Source: Odontocerum albicorne (taxonomy: Eukaryota; Arthropoda; Insecta; Trichoptera; Odontoceridae). Taken from it: a DNA stretch of 64,000 bases. Location: contig OX463855.1 in the NCBI GenBank assembly GCA_949825065.1, forward strand, positions 38,264,301 to 38,328,300. The letters are read 5' to 3'. The notes under the pieces were generated by a model. That model was given only the letters and a program-made list of their open reading frames with translations. It did not search any database and was not told the origin of the DNA. Each line of letters begins with the position of its first letter. The stretch's first letter is position 1. A program made the translations under genes and the position numbers. Below, piece after piece: positions 45,901-57,900 of this stretch.

Positions 45901-48900
45901 ATAATACTTCCACATAGCTCCTCCAAGTGATTCTGTATTGAGCCCACTCGACAGCGTTTCTAGTCCAACTGAAATCTGACCTTACATTTCCTTTCATTAG
46001 CCAATCCATAATTAAAATGAATTTTCAAATAATATAATTTTACCTTTTGATGGTGAAATGCACCTCAGGAGGGAACCTGCCCGCTATGAGGTCACGCAGT
46101 TGACAGCCACTGCAACCGCCATAGGCCACGGTGAGGTCGTACACCGCGCGTAGCCGCGGCGCCATGGCCCGCGCCAGGTGGCAGAAGCCTCGAGTGCGCG
46201 GATGCAGCACCTGACGGTATACCTAAGCAGTCACAAATATTTAAAATTGCTGGATTTGTTCAAGTAATAGTTACACACAATGGTATTTTGTAACTACAGC
46301 ACTTGAGAGCTCCCGGGTATCTTTGAGTTATCACTGTCGTCATTGCTAAGCCAAGGATCCCCTCGCCATTCCAACTTCAATTCAGTAGAAAATCGAAGTT
46401 GTACCTTGAAATTTTGTTTTTTCTTCTTTTTAAGTAAGTGAGCCGTTGCGTACCAGCAAATTCACAGTCTACACAGCTGTATTGGATCCGATGGCACACC
46501 GAAGTGAGGCGACTGAATCACACCGGCATGTTTTTCCTTTTTTTAAATAATATATATGATGCAAGTCATATTGGTCATTAAATCCCGGAACACTAGGCCA
46601 TGCACCATAAATACGTACATGGACGATCATAAGTTACCAAAACGCATCTTACATGGAGAAGTAATAGACAAGCGAATGGTTAGTGGACAGAGGAAGCGCT
46701 ATAAAGACAGTACGCGAAAGTCGCTGACTTTGTGCGGAGTACCTGAAGACTGGTGGCTCAGGATCGTGAAAAGTGGAGAGCAATCTATTATCTAATGACG
46801 TATCTACAGCTATAAATAATAGAATCAGTTGGATCCACATTCCTGCGACGTTCGCAAGTGGAAGTACGCGTCTAGGATCGGCCTGTTATCTCAAAAAAGA
46901 TCACATGATCGACTTGAAGGAGCAGCTTAAGATTGATGTTGGAATGGGGAACGGACACTCGACTACAAGATCCAGTAACAACGACGACGATACGTAGTGG
47001 TGTAGGGCAATTACACCATTTGAGAAACCCTGGATGTGTTCAAATAATTCCTACCCATAGATAATTCCTACCCATAGATAATTCCTACCCATAGATAATT
47101 CATAAACATTGAAAGCGTTCTTCTTCAACATTGAAAAGAAACTGATGTTTCACCCAATATTCGTTCGTTTCCCTTATTAAATTTTGATAACTTATACCTA
47201 TATTTAGCTCTTCTCGTCTTAAAACAAGTATTGGCCGGTTAATTTCATATTTAATGAAGTTTGAAGGTATGCTCTAGAATTCAATTATTTTGTAGCAACC
47301 AGGGATTGTTTTACAGCTATAGTCCGGAAATTCTAGGATGAGTCCTGTGACAACTCACAAATTTGCCCCAATACAACCTTGTAACGACGTTCAGTAATTT
47401 TAATTATTTTATCAACTTTAATATAAGCCTCAATTCTAATAAATAGAAAGTTATTTAGGTAAATACGAGTACATTACATAAGGTTGTATTGGGGCAAATT
47501 TGTGAGATGTCACAGGACTCATCCTAGAATTTCCGAACTATAGTAACCAGGGATTGTTTTACAGCTACGAGTAGCATCCAGGGATTGTTTTACAGCTACG
47601 AGTAGCATCCAGGGATTGTTTTACAGCTATCAACCAGGGATTGTTTTACAGCTAGCAACCAGGAATTGTTTTACAGCTAGCAACCAGGAACTGTTTTACA
47701 GCTAGCATCAAGGGATTGTTTTACAGCTAGCAACCAGGGATTATTTTACAGCTTTGTCCTATTTTTATGAAAAAAATCGTGACACTAAATCTTTAAAGGC
47801 CTTCAGTAAGAACCGAGTATAAATAATATTTTTTTTTTGTTTTGTTTTGTTTAAAATACGTCTCTGCCCATGTTATGTGACCTTTTGTCGGTTCCAACGC
47901 TATCCTTCTCACGTACCGGCGGCAGCAGAGAAGATGATATTAACTAACCGGTCTACTCTGAGAAGAATCAAAATTAGTTTGGTTAAGTCTCTATTCTCCA
48001 TAGCACCGCATGGAGTGGAAACATGGACAATGATAATGTAAGAAACATTGGAGTATACGATAGATGCCTTCGAGATGTGGCGTTGGAGGCGGAATGATGA
48101 AATCTGGAGAAGCTAGTGATCACAGGGATAGTTTAGAGAAGAAGAGAAGAGGAAGGTGTCATATAAGATAGACGGATCAATAAAAGGAGTCAACAGAATA
48201 AAATTGTATAAGAGATACGAAAAGAAAGATCTGAGAATAAATGTTGTAAAATACAAAGTTATTGTGATAAAAAAGTACAATATAGAAAATAAATGCAACA
48301 TATGGATGAGTAATGAAAGATTGGAGCAAGTTGAGGAATTTTGTTATTTAGATAGGAAAATAAAGTCAATGGGGCACTAAAAAATATATATACTGAAACC
48401 ACATGGTATAAAAATCTGCTAAGATGATAGTATATTGGTGCCAACTCCAATGCATGGGAGTGAAATGTGGACGTGGAAAAAACACAGAGGAGCCGAATGA
48501 ATGCTGTAGAAATGCGTGCATTGAGAAGAATAAATGGTGTCAATTATATGACAGAATATGGAATGAACTGATAAGGGATAAATATAAACTTAAAGCTGAT
48601 GTGGTAAGTAAGGGGAAGAAAAGTATACTGAGATGGTTTGGGCATATGGAACGAATGAATGAAGAAAGACTAACAATACAGACTTATAGAACAAATGTGA
48701 ATGGAAGGCGTATGTGAGGGAGACCAAGAAAAGTGTGGTTGGATCAAGTAAATGATATTCTGAAAAAAGAAAATGTAGAAAGTCGAAGAATTGTATGAAA
48801 ATGTGTATCGATGTATGTAAAAGTGGCAAAAAATGTGTGACGAGATAGGAAAGTCTGGCGCTCTATCATCTCTGCCTACACCGACAGGGAAAGGGCGTGA

Positions 48901-51900
48901 TGGTATCTATGTACGAGTATATGTGTAACAAGATCCTCTAAGTACCGCATTCAACATAACCCAGGACCAGCCTAAGAATGAATGTAGACAGGTGGTGCGC
49001 CGAGTTCGAGACACTGCAGAGGACCACAACGCTCAGCGTTTTAAGCATACTATGAAGAAGAAAATTATCTGCAAAATTACGTCGTTTTTTTTTTTTTTAA
49101 CAAAACGATTTTACACTCACCGGAAAGTTATTCTTCATGGCGAAAGAGTCGCTCTTCCTCATGTTGGTCTCGGTGAGGTCAGTTCCCTCAGGAAAGATGA
49201 GCAACTGATAGGTGTAGTCCAGCTCGGAGAGGTAATCCACCACGTCCCGGATCTCTTTCTCGTCTTTCTCCCAGCACCTCTTTATGTAGATGAAACAGTT
49301 CGACTGCATCACCCAACCTGAATTATTTTTTATCCATATAAATATCAACTCGAATACATCAATATTTGAATACCTTCTTTGAAAGTATCAAAATCTGCTA
49401 TACTTGAGAAATTATAGGATGGTCCCTGTGATATTTGAAATGTCATGTCTCAAAGGGAGGGGGTAAAATCGTTTTTTTTTTCACAAATCGAATCGTTTTT
49501 TTATAAATCGAAAAATTGTTTTTCTCTAAACTGACGTTTTAATTCCTAATTTTCATTATACTGACTTTCTAATGTATTGTATGATTTGTATATATCTTAA
49601 AATAGGCCAAGATCCACTATGAATTAATACTAAATGCGAACATTTAATTTTAGTTTAAAAAAAATCGAAAATCCAATTATCGTATACCCCATCTCTAGCC
49701 AATGGTTCAAATAACACATAAGGTTCAAATAACACAGGAACTAAAACCATTGGATCATGCAAAACGTCGTGTATTTGTCAATTGAATCAAAGAACAACCA
49801 GATGAATTAAAAAAAGCGCTCAATTTGAAAGACCCTACATATGGAGACGAGTGTTGGCGCAGAAAAAATAGGCGCAACTGCATCATGTCGCGGAGATGCA
49901 CATGCTACGGTGGTCACTAGGCATCGCTAGATTAGATAAGCTCCGAAATCAACAAATTGGCGGAACAATTAAAGTGGTGCCAATAGGGTCTTCTTAAAGA
50001 CAACCACGAATTGGAGACTCCTAAATAGACGCAGAGGGAGAGCCAAGAAGAACCTTCATAAGAAAGTGGACGAGGACATTACGAAACTCGAGAGATGGAT
50101 GAAGAAGGTCCAAGCAGCCGAATAATTTCTAGTCAGTTATATAACGTGTTTCATTCCTGATATTTTTCTTTTCCTTTCCTCTCCACCATCCCTTCATTTT
50201 CCTTTGATTTATGATATCTCACTTTATATGAAATGGAATGTTCAGGTGATTTTCCGTCTTTGTGGGGTTTGTGGACATATGGTCACGTATGTGTTCATGG
50301 ATTTCGTGGGGAGGATAGTCATTTTAATGATTTATGCGACCATGTGACTTGCTTCATTTACTTGTGTCTGTTTTTTTGGAAGAGATTAGCGCCTGGCAAT
50401 AAGCCCACCATATTGTATTTGCAATAAAAGTGTTAAATAAATAAATAAATATTTTAAGTATATTGTTTATAGTTAAAGTATTAACGTTATGGAGGTTTAA
50501 AGACATTGTAATTTGTTTTATCAAACACTGTTTATTCCACTTTTGTGTAACGGTATAACCCTACCGGTTTCAAGGATTTCACCTAATCTTCAGGGGAGCA
50601 CAAACAAGACTAAATTCTGTTCGAACTGGTACCGATATACATGCTTCTAACGGTTGGAGACATTCGGTTTGGAAACTGGCCCTCTAATATGTCCAATTTA
50701 TTTCCATTACTACTGATATGTAAGAATTTGGCATCATCGATAGAAAAAATATGGTTTTCACGGTGACAATGATTTCTAAGTCAGTACATCGAGGCGAACA
50801 TCTGGCAAACACATATATACCAAGAATCTCTCCGCTGCTCACCGAGGTCGTCCCATGCCTCCCTCAGTCCTCAGTCCCCAACCGTTAGAAGCGTGTATAT
50901 CGGTACCAGTTCGAACAGAATTCAGTCTTGTTTATGCTCCCCTGAAGATGAGGTGAAAGCCTTGAAACCGGTAGGGTTATACCGTTACAAAAAGTGGAAT
51001 AAACAGTGTTTGATAAAACAAATTACAAATATTTTAAAATTAAAAGTTAAATACATACAAGTATTATTTTAGTATAAAAAAGCTAAATCTTGATAAAGAT
51101 TTAGTTTTTAATAATTACTATTAAATAAAAAAGATCCCACAAATAAAATTACCTGGTCCAGGAATATGTCGAATCTCATCTTTTAAGACATATTTCATTC
51201 TGGTTTTCTGGTTGAACGCCTTCATTAAACTCCATTCGTCTTTGTTCCTTTCGACTGTTTTAATTTTACCATTGCAGATGTTCTTCCCGTTGTATCCACC
51301 GTTTTGGTATATGTACCCTCCATTCTGAATAGAATCATACTTTCCGTGGTAGCTTCGGTCTCTAGACTCTTGTTCCGTAGTCTTGGGGTTTCGCGTTGCG
51401 TGGAACATGCACAGCCACAGGTAGTTCCAATCCACTCTAGTCCTGTGGTTCATGACCACCAAGGAGGTCTCGGTCGAGTCCAGATAGTCTCCATGAACGT
51501 AGATTTTTGTGCCAAATAAAAGTTGAAGTAATGCCTAAAAATATATGTACGTCATATTAGAAGTCTTCTAAATAGATTAAAGGACGTTTTGCGAGCCTTC
51601 ACTTTAAATAAAGATATGTTTTATTTTTACATACGTACCATCACGCCATGTTCCTGTTATGGTTGGCAGAGAGGTTAGAGTGCCAAACTTTCCTATCGCG
51701 ACATACTTCCTTCCCACATCCTTAAATCTTCTCAAACGGTTCCTTATCGCCTTATCTTTTCCTTTTTTTAAGTTTCATTTACTTGATCCTGACATACCTT
51801 TTACGGACTTTCTCTACCATGACTTTTACTTATACTTGCATTATAAATTTGTTTGGTCATCCATCCGTTCAACGTGTCCAAACCACATCAAAATCCTCTT

Positions 51901-54900
51901 TTTCACCCTTCTTAACGCATCAGTTTTTAGCTTTCTTAATCATTCATCCTTAATTATTATATTTCTTATTATGTCAAACATCGTAACATCACATATTCTG
52001 CTCAGTTTGCGCATTTTCATTGCATTTATTTCCTCAACGCTTTTCATTAATTCTGCACGTTTCACTCATATACATCAATATTGGTATTACGAGTAATACA
52101 CTGTTGTAGATCATAATTTATACACATTTTGATGGTGCTTAGTTTATATGTGTAATCTTCAGTGCTCCGTTGACTTGCTTCCTGTTGCAACTCACCGTTA
52201 AATATCCGTTCCCCGTTTCTGTCGTCTGAGAACATACTTCCCAAATAAGAGAATTCTTCAACATGTTTTTATATTTTTCATTCAAATATCACATTTACTA
52301 TTATTTTCATCCTTTTCAATTGTCGTGACTTTAGTTTTGCAACTTTGATTCTTAGGCCTTTTTTTAATAATTTCCCTTATAATTCATTTATCATGCGCTA
52401 TTATTCATTTTCATTCTCAACTTACACTACCATATCATCAAAATTCTCCACTTACACTACGTTATCATCAACATTCTCCGCTTACACTACCATATCATCC
52501 ACATTCTCCGCTTACACTACCATATCATCAACATTCTCCGCTTACACTACCATATCATCAACATTCTCCGCTTACACTACCATATCATCAACATTCTCAA
52601 TTTACACTACCATATCATCAACGTCATACATAAGTTCTAGATTTAATAACCTTACCAGATACATATAGATATAGCTTATTACTTATGGATGCTTCGCAAC
52701 CCGCTGATAGCAATAAGCGTTGGATTCTCAATAATGATTTCTTTCTCTCATTTAATTGTTTAAGGTTTATATTTACCGAGTTATTTCCATAAAAAATGCA
52801 AAATAATGACATTTATTCAAATATTTATGATTGTTTTAGTAAAAAATAATGTGAGACTTGACACTGTTTCTCATTCTCAAGACTATTTATGTCTGGCTTA
52901 ATGGATGCATTGTATATAGAGCTGTTTCGTATTTTTTTTTTCATGACCTTATCACTAAAACCCCAAAAGCACTGTATCAAGTTTACCCTCGGCTTACTTA
53001 TAGGCTGCTATCAAGTTTACCCTCGGCTTACTTATAGGCAGCTATCAAGTTTACCCTCGGCTTACTAATAGGGTGCTATCAAGTTTACCCTCGGCTTACT
53101 TATAGGCAGCTATCAAGTTTACCCTCGGCTTACTAATAGGCTGCTATCAAGTTTACCCTCGGCTTACTTATAGGCAGCTATCAACTTTACCCTCGGCTTA
53201 CTAATAGGCTGCTATCAAGTTTACCCTCGGCTTACTTATAGGCAGCTATCAAGTTTACTTATAGGCAGCTATCAAGTTTACCTTCGGCTTACTTATAGGC
53301 TGGTATCAAGTTTACCCTCGGCTTACTTATAGGCTGCTATCAAGTTTACCCTCGGCTTACTAATAGGCTGCTATCAAGTTTACCCTCGGCTTACTTATAG
53401 GCAGCTATCAAGTTTACTTATAGGCAGCTATCAAGTTTACCCTCGGCTTACTAATAGGTTGCTATCATGTTTACCCTCGGCTTACTTATAGGCAGCTATC
53501 AAGTTTACTCTCGGCTTACTAATAGGCTGCTATCAAGTTTACCCTCGGCTTACTTATAGGCAGCTATCAAGTTTACCCTCGGCTTACTTATAGGCTGCTA
53601 TCAAGTTTACTCTCGGCTTATTTATAGGCAGCTATCAAGTTTATCCTCGGCTTACTAATAGACTGCTATCAAGTTTACCCTCGGCTTACAAATAGACCGT
53701 TATAAAGCGCCATCAAAATATATATTAGGTATACTCAATTTTAAAAGTCCGAAATCACAGCGGAAAAAATTGTCACACCACCGGGAATCGAACCCGAGAT
53801 CTTGGTTCGTGAGTTCCAAACAACTTCACCACTGAAGGCCGACAAATTCTAAAATAGATTTTTTTTTATTTATATCAAATAAAATTCACATTATGAGTGT
53901 CATATCACATAAATACCTAAATATTATATATTAATATTAGTATTATTTTGGATTCATAATATAGTACATATAAAAAATAATTATGTACCTGAATTGTTTT
54001 TTTTTTAATAATTTTTGTCAATATACAGTATTTATTACATTACTATCATTTTGAGTAACATTTAAATAAATTTGTTATATTTTGATATGAATCTTTTTTT
54101 TTTTTTACCTGGCGAGTTTATTGCCACGGGGCAATCTCTTCCAACCAACTAGAAAGACGTTTTTATAGGCCCTAAGTGTTAACAAGACTAGAATCCTATT
54201 TTAAAAAATTTAGGTTCCAGCGGGGATCGAACCCGCAACCTCCGGATCGGAAGACAAGTGTCTTACCACCAGGCCACGGAGGTCATCTTCGTGTTGGAAA
54301 TCTAGAGTGCGTCGCTATTATGAAACAACTATGTTTCATTGTTATTTATTTCATGATTTATAAAACACAGCTCGCGGGTTGATCATGCCTGATCTAAGGC
54401 AGTGTTCTCCAACCAGTGGTCCGCGGCCCGGTGCCGGGCCGCAGAGACTTTCCGCCGGGCCGCAAAAAGTATGCCAAATTTCAAGAAATTCGCCATGCAA
54501 AAATATTAAATATAGGATTTTCATCCATGTCCTCAATAAAATCGAAACAAAGGAATAGACTGGACGTGAATGCAGCACTTCATCTGTCAGAGACAGCTCC
54601 GCAGCCAAGAAAATCCAACATACGAGTATAAGCAAAGATGCAACAGCAGGTTACGCAAGTGTTTGTTGCAAAAACCCCATTGTTTTTGTTTAATTTTAAT
54701 TGTATCAGACAATATTACAATTAAAATTGTTTAACTGTTATATTTATATTTAACAATTATAGTTACATATATCCATCTGTCACAATATAAGATTTAAAAA
54801 ATATTAAATAAAAAAAAAAATTATTTCAGTATTAGTGGTCCGCGATTTTTTTTTTCTTTTTTTTACCGGTCCACAGGTCTAAAAAGGTTGGGGAACACTG

Positions 54901-57900
54901 ATCTAAGGTATTGTCCATGTCAAAAATCAGAACAATGTCGTTTAAAGGTTGAATTGTTTATAAAAATATTTGTTAGATGTCATTAATGTGTCTTTTTTTG
55001 GAAATAATATCGATAATGTGAATAGTTTATCTCGTTAAAATACGGAATCGGGATACAAAGTTTTAAATTTAAAAATAATTAGATATAATCCATACATACC
55101 GTTGGGTAAAGCTCCCAAAATGCAAATATTTTGTCCGTTGCAACTCTGAACCAATAGTTGCTAAAAAATAGCAGCGGTAATAGCGGACAATACAGTGCCA
55201 CAAACCCTGAAACCATTTTTAATCATTACAAATATTGTATGGATGGGTGACTAATTTGTTATTCAAGCATAAGTAAAAGTAGGGAAGAAGGACGACCGAG
55301 ATAGGTGAATGGAATTTTGAAAGATGAAAAGGTAATGAATATTAGGAAAGATAAGGAACTGTATAAGAAAATGTATGGATATAGAGGGAGCGAATGATGT
55401 GTGTCGGAGTAGAAAAGTTTAGCACTCTTTGTTTTCAGCATATTCCAACAAGGAAATTGCATAATGATATGTGTTTATGTAAGTACGTATTTATGTAAAA
55501 ATTTAAATAATTTAAAAAACGAGATGTCAATAAAATTGCTAAACTTTTATTTATTGTTAGGGCACTAACTATGTAAAGCTAAAGTATGTAATCAATGATA
55601 GTAAAATACAGTTTCTTTAAAACGTGTATCTTCGTCATCAGACGGTTAACTACAATATTATAGCGCAGTGCGAGGTTTGCACATTTAGACGGTCCTGTGT
55701 TGGTGTCATGTGGTTAGGTACGGTTGTACGCGCTTCTTTGTAATTATTTTTGTTATGATTGTTTTAAAATATTATTTTATTATACTCGTATTAGGTGTCA
55801 ACATAAGTTGTGTCCGTTTTTTTTTTAAATTTAAAAATGAGCACCAACAGTAAAACAAAATGGTAAAGGTTGTGAGTCATTCGAAAGAAAATTTTCTGCT
55901 CTACAAGATGTTGTATTTGCTTTTACGTTACATATATTATTTTATTTGATTACAAACCTACGAAATGGAATATCAAGTAGACGAAAGTGAGCATTTTCGA
56001 CACCTCCTTCTGTTCGTGTTCAATCGAGGGGATAAAGCTGCCAAAGCTGCTCGCGATATTTGCAAAGTGTACGGTGAAGATGTTATGAATAAAAGGACAG
56101 CTCGTCGATGGTTTTTGCATTTCAAAGACGGTAATTTCGATCTGAAAGACATGAAGCGTTCCGGACCACCAGTGGACTTCGATGAGGACCGCTTAAATCA
56201 TATTATTCATGAAGATCCCCTTCAAACATTTTTCATCACCATTTTTTTTTCATCTCCATTTTCAAACCATTTTTCATCACCAGGAACCTTTGCTTGTGGC
56301 CATGCGTAGCTCGATGACGCGCGAGCAAACCAGCAGAAATTGTCGAACGTTGATTTTGTTTTCACTCAAAACATGTGGAACCCAAGCGCCGAACTTCTGG
56401 ACTTTCCCATTGGTTTAAGATGGCGGTATACAGTCATGTGACTACAATTCATCTGCTCAGCCAATTCTACGATGGTTTGAAGGGACTCTTCATTAATAAT
56501 ATGGTTTAAGCGGTCCTCATCGAAGTCCACTGGAGGTGCCGAAAATGCTCACTTTCGTCTACTTGACATTCCATTTTGAAGGCTTGTAATCAAATAAAAT
56601 AATATATGTAACGTAAAAGCAAACACAAAATCTTGTAGAGCAGAAAATTTTCTTTCGAATGACGTATAACCTTTACCATTTTGTTTTACTTTTGTTGCTC
56701 ATTTTTAAATTGAAAAAAAAACGGACACAACTTATGTTAACACCCAATATATTCCACTCTTCTTAATGTGTTGAGCAGTCACTAATAGCTATTTTATAAA
56801 CAGGTTGGCCAAACGTCACGAAGGGGTCTAAAGTTTCGATAACTTTTTTTTAAATTATTTTTTTCAATTTTCTTTACAAGTTTTAAAAAATAACTGGCAT
56901 TTAACCATGATAAAATTCACGACCGGACAACGAACATAAAAATTATGTAATTTTACCTTCAAAACCAAGAATCAATATTTCCGACCCAACGAGCATGTTG
57001 TCGCCATAACGGCGTGAGATATTCTCCAACGAGCATGTTGTCGCCATAACGGCGTGAAATATTCTCCAACGAGCATGTTGTCGCCATAACGGCGTGAGAT
57101 ATTCTCCAACGAGCATGTTGTCGCCATAACGGCGTGGGATATTCTCCAACGAGCATTTTGTCGCCATAACGGTGTGAGATATTCTCCAACGACCATGTTG
57201 TCGCCATAACGGCGTGGGATATTCTCCAACGAGCATGTTGTCGCCATAACGGCGTGAGATATTCTCCAACGACCATGTTGTCGCCATAACGGCGTGGGAT
57301 ATTCTCCAACGACCATGTTGTCGCCATAACGGCGTGAGATANNNNNNNNNNNNNNNNNNNNNNNNNNNNNNNNNNNNNNNNNNNNNNNNNNNNNNNNNNN
57401 NNNNNNNNNNNNNNNNNNNNNNNNNNNNNNNNNNNNNNNNNNNNNNNNNNNNNNNNNNNNNNNNNNNNNNNNNNNNNNNNNNNNNNNNNNNNNNNNNNNN
57501 NNNNNNNNNNNNNNNNNNNNNNNNNNNNNNNNNNNNNNNNNTTCTCCAAGCGAATTGATTAGACGTTTGACTGGTAATTTTGATGAACAGGGTTCAGTAA
57601 GCGACCTTCCACCAATAGGTAGACCGCGCTCAGTTAGGAACGAAGCCACATCTCAACGTATAAGAGAGAGTGTTAGGACCTGTCCCGATGAGGCGTTTTA
57701 CGCGCGAACCGAGTAGCGCGTTTTGAATGAATCAAGGTAAATTGATCTACTCGTAGCTTCGCGGTATTTATGAAATTTACAAACATGTTTGTTTCTGTAA
57801 AATGTCTTCTTCCTCCTAACTCAATCGCACGGAGGAAGAAGACATGTTACAGAAACATACATGTTCGTAAATTTCATAAATACCGCGAAGCTACGAGTAG

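Larger units (their letters stand above)
55791..56747. mobile_element. Foldback mariner made of two inverted 5' halves
   Basis: Ends TTAGGTGTCAACATAAG and inverse TTGGGTGTTAACATAAG, flanked by TA (55789-55790, 56748-56749). The left arm encodes the N-terminus on plus; the right arm is the same N-terminal region on minus with a deletion, followed by more downstream transposase sequence. No 3' half of a mariner is present. Confidence 0.

Noticed and set aside
51659..52096. 145-aa plus-strand frame, rich in F, L, I, S
   Set aside because: Antisense of LINE family A; the minus strand carries the family motifs.
53770..53850. Possible tRNA gene (minus)
   Set aside because: B box is good but the cloverleaf is incomplete; fits a SINE head.
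54215..54292. Possible tRNA gene (minus), with clear A and B boxes
   Set aside because: No proper acceptor stem; continues into a SINE body and poly-A, and a second copy exists at 61731.
56943..57649. Frames of 114-225 aa containing the gap
   Set aside because: 40-bp repeat and Ns; the frames arise because the unit is open in three frames.
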